From contig NC_031768.1 of NCBI RefSeq assembly GCF_001522545.3, positions 85,122,457 through 85,186,456 on the forward strand: a DNA stretch of 64,000 bases, given 5' to 3'. The position numbers and the translations under genes were made by a program. The notes below the pieces were generated by a model. The model saw only the letters and a program-made list of their open reading frames with translations. It had not been told where the DNA came from and made no database searches. Every line of letters starts with the position of its first letter. The stretch's first letter is position 1. Positions 43,101 through 55,100 of the stretch are shown in pieces. The stretch is from Parus major. Its lineage: Eukaryota > Chordata > Aves > Passeriformes > Paridae.

Positions 43101-46100
43101 AGAGCACCTTACTGAGGTGTATAAATATCTGAAGAGAGGGTGTCATGAGGACAGAGCCAGGCTCTTCTCAGTGGACAAGAGGCAAAAGGCAGGAACTGAT
43201 GCACAGGAAGTTCCTCCTGAACATGAGGAAGAACCTTGCTGTGCAGGTGACCAAGCACTGAAACAGATTGTCCAGGGAGGATGTGGAGTCTCCCTCACTG
43301 GAGATATTCAAGAACTGCCTGGACAAAATCCTGTGCAGTGTGCTCTAGGATAACCTTTCTTAAGCAGGGAGGTTGGACTAGATGGTCCATCACTGGTTTC
43401 TTCCAACCTTAACCATTCTCTGATTCTGTGATTGTGGACAGGGAGACCAGGTGTGGCTGAAAAAATTTGAGATGGGACCAGTTCACAATCTGCAGAAAAG
43501 CTCCACCAGCATCTTAAGGAAGGTAGGAATAGGGGATGATGACATGTGGAGGGAAGGTTTCTCAGGGGATGTTTTAGGCTTCAGGGTGTTTTTGTTGTCC
43601 TTTGTCTCATGTTTATCCATTAAATCATGCATTGTGGTTGTCAATGAGTCTTGTCTGGTGGAATGCGGTAGAGTGGACCACACACAACTGCATCTGACAA
43701 ATTTACCATAGATCCATATGTCAGTCAGCAGCTTGTAAAACCCCACCCTGGACCTGCCACTTCCAAGCTGCCGCAGTGTTAAATGTACAACCAGTCCTAC
43801 AAATGACCTTGCCTGCAAAGGCAGAGTGGTTTGGGGAACTCATCCCTGCATTGTGTGAGGAACTGGTAGATATTTTCATGTGTTATATGTTGACAGTGTG
43901 ACACAGACAGGGTTGTGCATTTCTCTGGGGTTTGCTTTGTGTTTCCACCTAAGTTGCCTCTCAGATGCTTAATTTTGGTCTTCAATTTTATTGTTTCAAA
44001 TGACAAGAAAGCATTCTTGATTTCCAAATTCAAGGTCATTAGCTGTTGACAGCTATTGCTAACATAGCAGTAGCATTTTTATGGATGTAAAAGCAACACA
44101 TTTACCAGGGCATGTCTCCCAAGACACCATTGATGAATGACTTTGGACTCTCTGTATATGGTATTGATTTCCAGTTGAGAGCAAGATCCACATGCTGAGC
44201 TCAATCTACCCCAGCAAAGCCATTCTGGCCCAGCGAAAGATTCAATCCAGTTTGTCTAAACAAAACACAAACTTCTGTTTAGTTTGCTTTTACTATCTTG
44301 CTTTCTTTGCCTTAATGAATGGGCAAAGGAAAACAAAGCTTGAAAAGAGCTTGAAAAATAAGCACCAGAGAGGTTGTTTATTTCCCCATCCTTCTGTGTA
44401 AGGCAGTTTGGGGGTACAAGTGTGAAAAGAGCATCTAGTGATATCAAGGAGCTGCTGAGCAGATGTCTGGCTGACCTGGTCTTACTGTCTTGTTTCAGAT
44501 GAAAGATCTGCGTCATGAAAATGTGAATCTGTTCCTGGGCTTTTTCTCTGACTGTGGCATCTTTGCCATAGTGACGGAGTACTGCTCACGAGGCAGCCTG
44601 GAGGACTTGCTGAGAAACGAGGATATGAAACTGGACTGGATGTTCAAGTCCTCTCTTGTGATGGATCTAATTAAAGTAAATCCATTGCTCCTGCTGAGGC
44701 ATGATCTGTATGGGACTTTAATGATAACTAAGCTATTTCAAACAGAATGTTGGGTTTTTAATAACAACACAGGGAAACCAAATCTGGATGTAATTTTATC
44801 AGTCTTTAAAGAAGACTTACTATCCTTATTTTGTTGCCATATGAGAGAAGCACCATTTGGGGCAGTAGAACTACAACCACACAACAGGACAAAGGCTAAA
44901 GCTATGTATCAGGCTGCGACTGATCACCTAGAACAACAGAATTTTGTGACAAATTCATTCTTTGCAGAGGCCCTTTTTTGTTGTAAATCAGAAATTCATC
45001 CACCATAGAACCAAACAGCATCCGTCCCTGGTTCACACTTCCAATCATGTCCCATGTTTTCATGTCTTAATGGTGAACTACTAAACTGGGACAGGTGGAT
45101 TCCAGAGAATAGGAAGCCAGAACCATTCTTGCAGTCTGTGATCTGCCTTCTGAACCTCCTTGAGGGAGATGGGTAGGGGCACCCAGCTCTTCATGGCTTC
45201 CTTTGACCTAACGATTCAGTAACACTTGTGTCTACTTTCTTATCCTTGCCTAAAACCAGAACTTCCAGGTGCAATGAGATGTAGGGCTACAGAGGGAGGC
45301 ATCTGAGTCTTCCTAAAGTTGTCAGGCCTTTCCAATATTACTTTAGGATCCAGACAAACCTATTTCCTGTTTCTAATAAATTTCTAAACTTCTCCCATAG
45401 TTTATTGTTTTGATCATTACTGCATTTGGCATAGAGTCAATGCTGCACTTGATGCCATCTGAGGTGAAAAATTGGCTTGGTGTCTCTGAGTGCTGATCCT
45501 TAAGAATTAAGGATCATCCAGGATGATCCTTAATTCTTAAGGATCAACCTGGATTTTTTTTCTGTGTTTCATAGGGAATCAGATATTTGCATCACCGAGA
45601 TTTTGCCCATGGGCGTCTCAAGTCTCGTAACTGTGTTGTGGATGGCCGGTTTGTGCTGAAGATCACTGACTATGGTTATAACGAGATCTTAGAGGCACAG
45701 AAATGCCCCTATATTCAGCCATCCCCAGAAGGTAGGTGTCATGAGGAAATTTTTATTTTTATTTTTTTAAATATTTGTCCATTGATTTAACAAATGTTTG
45801 TCCTAATACAATTTCAGGCCACTGGCCACACAAGGATTTTCATGCTCAATCTCACTATACATAGTTTCCTCCATACCATGCATTCTTATAAGAACGGGTA
45901 AGCAGAGGTTTTTTTTGGACTTCCTGAAAATGAAGCAAATAGCAGAGTGACATGGTAAAGAAAATATGTTTTACTGTAAGCAGTGACAGAACTTCATCAT
46001 TTTGCAGTTGGAGAAGGACTGAATTGCCCCTGAAATCTTATCAGTACTGGATTTCTGTGACCAGTAGAATGGCTTCACATCCTTAGACACAACACTATAT

Positions 46101-49100
46101 TTGGAGTTTTATGTTAACCCAAATGCAAAGGCACATTTTTTTGTTAAAATAAGTAATTGAAAACACAAAATCATGTAGGTCTTTTTGAAATAGGTCCTCT
46201 ACATACCAATCACCAAAGGCTGCCACAAAAGATTCCCATCTCTTAGGAACAACATCACATGGGACCAGGTGTGCAGACTTTGACAGGATTTCTTTCACTT
46301 GCCCATTGCTTTGGGGTTCCTCTGATATCCTAATTTATTCTTGAAACCTGGTTTCAAGTAGTATGTAGTGGTTTGATGCCTCTGTTGTGGGAATTTGATG
46401 CCTACACCTTTCTAGTGTCTCACACAGGGCAGTTGTCAGACAGAAGACTTTCTTCACCTCCGTTGGAGAAGATAAATACATTTGCAGTGGCAGAAATGTT
46501 CCATATCCCCATTACTCAGAATGCACAGTTACCAGGGTAACAATGTCTCAGTCTGAAAATTCATTTCTTGATGAGGCTGGATATGTTTTACAGCTGCGTC
46601 TTTTGTCACTTGAACTATTGGATTATGAAAACTGTGCTTCAGATTGTCACAATCTGCTTTTACAGAAACTATTTTCACCTAAAAAGAACTACAGACAATA
46701 TGTTGCTAGTTGTTGCTTTGTAAAAGAGCAACAACTGTAAAAAGAAATTCAAGATTAGGTGCCAACATTTTGTCAGAAGGAACAAAGTTTTTTTTGATCA
46801 AAAAAAAGATATCAAAACTTCTGGAAGTGGTGAGATGACTTTTTATGTTGAAGTTCATGGCTGGTCTTATATGATACAAATATAACTATTAACAAATAAA
46901 TATTGTTGATATGGAAATTTAAAAAAAAATAGAGTAAAACTTGAAATTTTTTTTTTTTTTGTCATCACAGAAGTTTAGTATTTCTAACACACCACAAGAA
47001 GTAAAAGATTTGAGTCAGTAAATAATGTAGTATTTTCCAATGTTTCATCAAATGGCTGAAATAAGATGTCCATTTAAGCACTTACTTTTCAATAGTCTGA
47101 GTCAAAGTGTAAGAAATGCGATACTCTGAAATTTTTTTAGAATTGCTCTGGACAGCTCCTGAGTTACTGAGGGACCCAGATATGTGCAGAAAAGGCACAA
47201 TCAAAGGGGACATTTACAGCTTTGCAATCATCCTACAAGAAGTGGTTGCTCGGGGTCCACCTTACTGCACATCAGAACTCTCAGCTGAAGGTAGGCAACT
47301 ACTACAATATATTTTTAAGGCTTTGTGCAGAGCACTCATAAAAGGTATGGCCCAGTCCTCTTATTAATAAGACAACAATGTATTAGTATTATGACCTTTC
47401 TCAGTGGCAGAAGTCTGTTTTCAACAAAGCATTCATAATAAACATCAAAACGTGTAGTTCTCATCACAATCTTGGTACATGTGTCATCACTGCTTTCACT
47501 GGGATCTGGGTTCTCAGTGCTCCCCAGGATGCCTCAGGCCTCTGCAGCACCTCCAGTTCCCTGTCCAAACTTGTACTTTTCATCACAGTATGGGGTCAAA
47601 TCTGACAGCAGAATTTCCCATAGCTTAGAAAGAAACTCCTTCGCTACCCACTCATCATCCCTTTTTTGTGCGTTGTGAGGGCAGAAGTTTTTGAGCTAGA
47701 CTCCTTGCCAGAATCTTATTTTGTCCATCTACCCATCTATTTTTTCTTAGTCCTTTACTTTTAAAAGAGACTCTCTCTTCAACAGAGGTCAAAGTGATGC
47801 ATCATTTTGCTCATGTATATAGGAAACAGCAAAGAGGTGAACTCCTCAGGAGCTGCTTATGGTGAAGCCACATTGTGCGTCTGAGGGAGGAACAAACTCA
47901 CTGAAGTCAGGGTCAGGTCACAAGCACTTGAGCAGGGAGGGAGTGACAACAATCTAAATTAGCTGATTTCAGTGACAGCCCATTCTCAATACATTTTAAG
48001 CTGGACAACCATCAAGTGGGCTATGACATTTCAGTTTCTGCCAGTTCAGCTGGAAAAATGACCTTTCTGTGCCTGAAGCTGCTGTCTCAAAGGAATGACG
48101 ATGATTATGATGTATCCCACTGTGTAAATCAGAGCTGGAACTATGATGTAGACTATGATGCAATTAGCAGGTTTCCCCAACCTTGTTCCCCTGCAGAACC
48201 TCCAGCGAATGTTGAACACAGTTCAGTCCTGTTTTCTAACCTGATAAAGTGATGAATTTCTACTCGTTGTGTCTCAATCCTAAGGAGTTCTCCACTTGTG
48301 TGAACTTTAAAACAATCTGGGGAAGGAATTTCCCCTTGGCTGCCCCTGGAAATATTGTGGCCAGATGTTTTGATCAGTTCATTTGGCAGACTCTGGGGGT
48401 ATGAGCCAAAGATCTTTAAACTAAGCTGTCAATGCTGAAAAGCTTTGGGTACTCACAGCAACAGCAGGACTCCTGCCAGAGAAAGAGGTTTTCACTCCAT
48501 TTGACTGCTCTGCACTGAGCAAAATAAGATTTAAAATACAGTAACTCTGGTGGGTGTCAAAGGACTGACTTCTCAGGGTTTGAAAACCCAAGCCCAGTTC
48601 CTTACAAGCATCATTTCTAGAAAGGGAGCTCTAGACAAGGACTCATTTCCCAGACATTATTTTGAATTCAAACTTTCCCCCTTAACACATTTTCCACTGT
48701 CACCACTCCCACCAGCCTCCTACGTCCTGGCTCCCAGTTAACGATGAAGCATCAGAGGCTGGTATCCTTCCTGTCTGGGCTCAGCCTTAAACCTCTGCTG
48801 TCTTAGAAGACTGCAGGGCCTAGTGGAGATACCCAGAGGCAATTCAATAAAATACAAGCCTGCAGGCTCACACATCATCTGTCACACATCCTTCCTCCAT
48901 CCAGCCACTTTATTACTCATAACCTGGCTCTCCAGGGACAAGAAGGCAGATGAATCTTCTTTAAACCCTTCAAGAGACTCCCAACAGAGAAAAGCAGGAA
49001 CCTCCAGCTTCATTTGTCACAGACACTGGGTGCTGAGGGCTAAGAGTGACAGCTGAACATGCAAGCAAAGGACACACAAAAAGGTCCACGTCCTTTGCCC

Positions 49101-52100
49101 CTACCAAGGCCCTCCATCTTACAGTGTGCTTCTCATTCTTCTCTTTGCCACAGAAATTATAAAGAAAGTGAAGAAGCCCCCTCCCCTGTGCCGCCCAAAC
49201 ATAGCTCCTGAGGTAGCCCCTCTCACATGCATCCAGGTAATGAAGCAATGCTGGGCTGAAGCCCCTGAACGACGTCCAACCTTTGAGGAGGTATTTCATA
49301 AGGTCAGTGAATAAAGAAGCTGCTGTAACCCCTTTGTTTGCTCTTGGCAGGGAAGTGGTTTTTTGTTTGGTTTTGGGTTTATTTTTTGCTTTAGCTCAGT
49401 TATTTAAGAATTAAGAAGTTGCAGAGCCCTAGAGTCCTGACTTAGGGGTGATGAAGCAGCCCTGGTATCTTCAGATTTGCAGTGTACCTGCACAGATCGT
49501 CTCATGGAGATGAAAGATTTGTAAATTTTGCACCTTCAGATCAAATTTTTTTTTATCTTAAGTCTTTAAATTGTGACTATGTGACTATAAGGAAAATTTT
49601 CCAAAGACTGTTAAAGACAAAGATACAACATTTGGCATAGGAGGTCTCTCAGTTCCAGATTGGTGAAAGCTTGGATAATATCCCAGAGAAATATGACTGT
49701 ACCTGAGGCCTGTTTCAACAGCTTTCCCAGATACCTGTTACTGTTCAGTCTTATGAACAGGTACTGGCAAAATAACCCCCTTTCTGATCAAGCAATGTAG
49801 TTCCTGTGTTCTTATAGGGTCATAGAATCATAAACTCAAGATGGGAAAAGACTTTTAAGATCATCAATAATCAACCCTGTACCACCACCATGTGAACTGC
49901 TAAACCAAGTCCTCAAGTGCCACATCCACGTTTCTTGAGCACTTCTGGGGATGGTGACTCCACCATTATCCTGAGCTGTCTGTTCCAAACAGGCTTTACA
50001 AACCCTTTCTGTAAAAAAATATCCTCAATATCCAATCTAAACCTTCCCTGACACACTTTTAGGGCATTTCCTCAAACCATGTAAGCAAATGTCCACAATT
50101 TTTATCTTTGGGTTCTATGAAGCTGTGAATAATTTTGAAACCAGTGATTCCACTATTGAGGCTAAGACAGCCTCTAAAGCCACAAATTATCCAAAAGTTC
50201 CAGAGGCTCAACTTCAGGTCAGGAGGAGAAAGCACAATTCAGCAAAGAACTGGGAATGGAGCTGGCAGTACACATGCATGTCAGTGTGCAAATAAAAATA
50301 AAAATATTCTAATTCTAATAAAAATATTAGAAGTGTTGATAAAACCCTGAACTTTGTGCCTCTGAATGCAAAGATTTGCAAGTTACCCTGTAGATTGTTC
50401 ATAGGATAAATGGGGTTGCAAACCTGCAGCCTGACATAACTCCAACTACTATAAGGTTGTATTTCATCTAACCCTCACCGACTGATGCAAATTCACCTTC
50501 TAATTCACCATTTCCTTTATCTTTTAACTCTTCCCATTGGAAAAGTCGGTCTTTAGCACTGACACTGTTCTTTGTTCCTTTCCAAACCCAGAGAGCTATA
50601 GTGGTGTAAAGAGGCAGACAAATAACTCTCCAGTTTGATTTTCCAGTTCAAAACCATCAACAAAGGGAAAAAGACCAATATCATTGACTCAATGCTCAGG
50701 ATGCTTGAGCAGTACTCAAGCAACCTGGAAGATTTAATCAGTGAGCGGACTGAAGAGCTAGAGGTTGAAAAACAGAAGACAGAAAAACTGCTGTCACAAA
50801 TGCTTCCGCCGTAAGTACGGGTTCTTTAGGTGGTAAAAAATCCTCAGGAAACCAAACCAAAAACAACCCAAAACAAACCCACAGCCAGTCTGGACAACAC
50901 CCTTCCCCAGATGTGAGCAACATTGTAGACCTGACCATCAGTTTTGACATGCACCTTCAAATCAGAGTAAGAAACTCTAATCAATGCTGGTTACAGCCAT
51001 ACAGAACTTTCTATTTAGTGGAAGATCTGAACACAGAAAAACAAGAGCCTGAGCTCTTCAGTATGCACTAGGAAAGGGTTTGGTCCTTGCCATCTCTTTT
51101 GTGTTGCTATTTCAGATCAGTGGCAGAAGCCCTCAAGACTGGTGGCACTGTGGAACCGGAGTATTTTGACCAGGTGACCATCTACTTCAATGACATTGTG
51201 GGTTTCACATCCATTTCAGCCCTCAGTGAACCCATTGAAGTAGTTGACCTTCTGAATGACCTCTACTCGCTGTTTGATGCCGTTCTTGGAAACCATGATG
51301 TTTACAAGGTGAGAAGTAATTTTATTCTGTGTTTCCTTTCCATCATTTTCAATTTCTGTATTTCTTAACTTAATGTTATTTGCTAGGTGGAGACAATTGG
51401 TGATGCCTACATGGTTGCTTCAGGGCTCCCAAAACGGAACGGAAACAAGCACGCAGCTGAAATAGCCAACATGTCCTTGGACATCCTCAGCTCCGTGGGA
51501 ACATTCAAAATGAGGCACATGCCAGACATCCCCCTCAGGATACGAATTGGGCTGCACACAGGTAGGCAGCAGCATCCGCATGCACCTCAACATCAGAGAG
51601 CTCCTTCTCAACTGCATTTCCAACTCTGAATGCTTTCTTCATGCCTGCCCTCCAAAAAACACCCTTACAAGACACTTTAAAATCTTCCACATCAACAAGG
51701 GAGTTGTATGAACTTTCATCATTTTTATACATTTTTAGTCAACCATTAAGAGATTTTTTCCAGCTGTTTGTCACCAGATTTCCTGCCTCTTCCTCTAAAG
51801 TACCAGGTGTTGTCCATTGTGGGAAGCCAAACAATGACTAAGAATGCCCAGGAGTCTGACCCAATATTATATGGGGCATTATGTTATATATAATACAATA
51901 TTACATTAAGCCTTCTGCTTATCTGATAATATCCACACTTTTACAGCTTTAGCATGCAAGCATTTTGCAGATGTCAGTATCCTAGTCCCTGGTGTACATG
52001 TTGGGAAACAGAAGCAGAGTAAAGGAAGTACCTCAGTCAGAATATCCCAAAAACAGAGCTGTGCTTTTAGCAGAGTTAAAATCAATATTATGAATCCTAG

Positions 52101-55100
52101 ACCTTATAAGATCGTCTTTTGGAGTTATCTCTAAAACACATCTCCCTACTTTTTTTCTTGAAGTTTGTGATTCTTAGTTGACCCTTCACAGAAGTGTAAA
52201 GCATTGAGGAATGATTACAGGAGCACTGTGTGTTTTATACTCTGTCAGAAATTAGACGAGACTACAGCTGCAGATTGTCTTGCCCAGAGCAGGAGTCTCT
52301 GGAGCACCAGCAGCATATTTTCAACATGGAAAGAGGGGAATTTGCTGTGCAACATCTGCTGCTGCCTGTTGACAGCAGTTCTGCAATGTATCTCCCATGC
52401 AGTTGGCCAAAAAATACATCCTTAGGTGATGTCTACAGGGGGTAGTAACCTTTTTGTTTGTTTTTGTGAACTCTTGATATCTGGAAAGCAGAATTGCTAT
52501 GAACTGTTGTATTGGGTGTGAGAGGAAGAAGGGGGAGGACTGTAGATTTTGTTTTGCACAGATCTGGAAGCGTCATAGTGTCATGGGAGCAGCCACAAAC
52601 ACATATTCCAAAGCAAACCAGCTCTCTGAGCCACAGAGCTGACAGCAGAGTTTGATTAACCCTAGACCCTGTTTCTCCTGAGAAAAGATGCATGAAGAAG
52701 GAGTTACCAGCATCATGAAAGCCTTGGGGAAGCTCTTGGGGGAGAGGAGAACTTGGCTGACACTTTCACTGTACTAGAAATGATGGAGAAAGGGTGTGAC
52801 CCCCAGTCATGTACTTCAGCTGCTCTCTGGAAACTGGTGCCAAGAAGAATTCACAATGCCCTCTCAGAAAAAGCTGTAAATGCATTTTGGGCATAGGCTT
52901 CCCATGAACAACCCTTTTCTTTTCAACCCTGAAACAGACAACTGCACCTCTGGGAACTTCTGATGGCCCATGCCCATGGTCCGCTTGTGGCAAAGCCTGG
53001 GTAAGGCAAGAGGACAAGACGACCGGTGTTTGGTCTGCATAATCTCCCCTGCTTTAAACACATCCAGGAATCTTGGCTGTCCTCTCTTGACTTCACTGCA
53101 GGTCCAGGATAACTCAGCTGACTCAGCTGTTTCCCCACAACCCTTGCCTGGGCTGGAGCAGGACAGTCAGCAAGAGCAGTGGTGAGAAAATAAGCCTTTC
53201 CATGGAGGCTGAAGATGATTTGTGTATCAGTCAGGCTCTCTGGAAGTCAGCCCTGCACTTTGATCTTTACTTTTAAACTCTGCAGCACTGCTGATGGTCC
53301 TTGCAGAGTCTTAGCCAGAGCCTCTCATTAACTGACCCTTGCAAGCCCTGGCACTTCAAAGCAAACCTATGAACCTGTGTAATTAAACAACTAGGTCATA
53401 ATGTCCTCATCACAGGGTCTCTGGTTTCCTCTGAAACTTGTAACCGTGGGAGATTTACCACTGGAAGTTTTTCTTAGCCTTCTGCTGAAGCTGTTTGGAA
53501 AATGGGAACACACACAGGAGGTGAAAGCAGGGAGCAAATTAAGTCTTAGATGCTTTCAACACAGGGAACATGTAATTTTGGGAATGTTTATATGGTTAGG
53601 GCTGGTTTGGAGCTGACAACTTTCTGCAATGGGACAGGCTTAAAAGCAGTATTCTGGAAAGATAACACCTTGCCCTATAAATCTTGCCTCTCCTATGTTG
53701 TGAGCTTTGAAGAAATGGCTGAGTGATTGCACCAACAGAGTAGGGAACCTGAATTCAGGCACCCACATGGAGGTGTTTCCAGGACTTTTAGGGAGCCTGC
53801 ACTCATTTTGAGGACATGTAAATGAACCCTGTAAAGCTCTTCATGTGCAGGAGTGGAAAAGCTGTTACAGCTCAGTTGACCACATTGCCTTGGTCTCCAC
53901 TGACTACAGTAGAAGCTCATCTGCTCTTATTTGTGCTTCTTAAAATGGAATCACAGAATCATAGCATACTCTGAGTTGCAAGGGACCCACAAGGATCATG
54001 GAGTGAATGGCTGGAGTGAATGGCTCATACTGGGATCAACCCCATGAGCCGGTGTTATTAGCACTGTGCTCTAACCAATGGAACTCAGATCCTCCTCAGT
54101 GAGGGCTCTTTTTTCAACAGGAACTACCTTTTTTTGTCCTTGCAACACCTATTACAGAAGGAGCTTTGGTCCTTAGTGAGATTTCAGACTGCTGCTGTCG
54201 CATTATCACCACAAAAAGAAGAGAGGCAGTGTTTTGTGAGATAGTATTTTCTCAGGGAAACCTCTTACTGAAGCATGAATAAGAGGTCTCCAACAAGACC
54301 TTTTTCTGTGTATATGTCACATTAGCATGCACACAATAAAGACCAGTTAGGGAACTGTAAGGTCCTTGGCTGAGACTATTGACAGTGCCTTTACAGTTGT
54401 GTATAGAAGTGCCTATAGATGAAAACCTGAATTAAACTTCCTCTAGTGGATATAGTTCCTCTCCTGAAAAGCTTGAAATAAATTAGAGAGTACTGATAAG
54501 GATGGGAATTAACTTGTGAGAGATTCTGAGGAACAGTGTTTTGTCTGAGGCACACTGACAGTTGAAAAGAAACCCCCTTAAGTCAGGTTTTGATGATCTC
54601 CAGCAGCCTCTGCCTGCTGTTTTTTATCCAGTTTGATCCAGTTTGATCCATGCTGCTCAAGTCCTTGTAATACTTTTTGTATGAACCATTCTTCCTCTCT
54701 CTTTTATAAAATCTTTTATCAAGCAAGGCTTCATCAGGCAGGAGTCAATACCCGTCTTACCTCTGAGTTTGCATTCTCGTGAAGTATTTTAAAATCCAGC
54801 CACTTTGGGTAGCATCAGCTTTTCAGAGGTCACAGCAAGAGGGGTTCTTGTGAAGTTCTCCATGGCTTTCAACTATGGAGTTTCATTGTCCATAAGATAG
54901 ATCTGAAAACTATATGAAGTATCAATTTTTTTAAATAAGGCTAAAATCATCATAAAATTTCACTGTATTAAATTAAGTAACTGATCACTTCTAAATTAGG
55001 ATACAATTACTACTATTATTATTGTTTTAAAACCAGCATTTTAACCTATAATCATTTTATATTATGAAAACCCAGACCTATACAGATACCCAAACCATTT

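Noticed and set aside
53990..54094. Functional tRNA-Ile gene
   Set aside because: The cloverleaf is incomplete and followed by a CR1-like tail, so it is a SINE copy.
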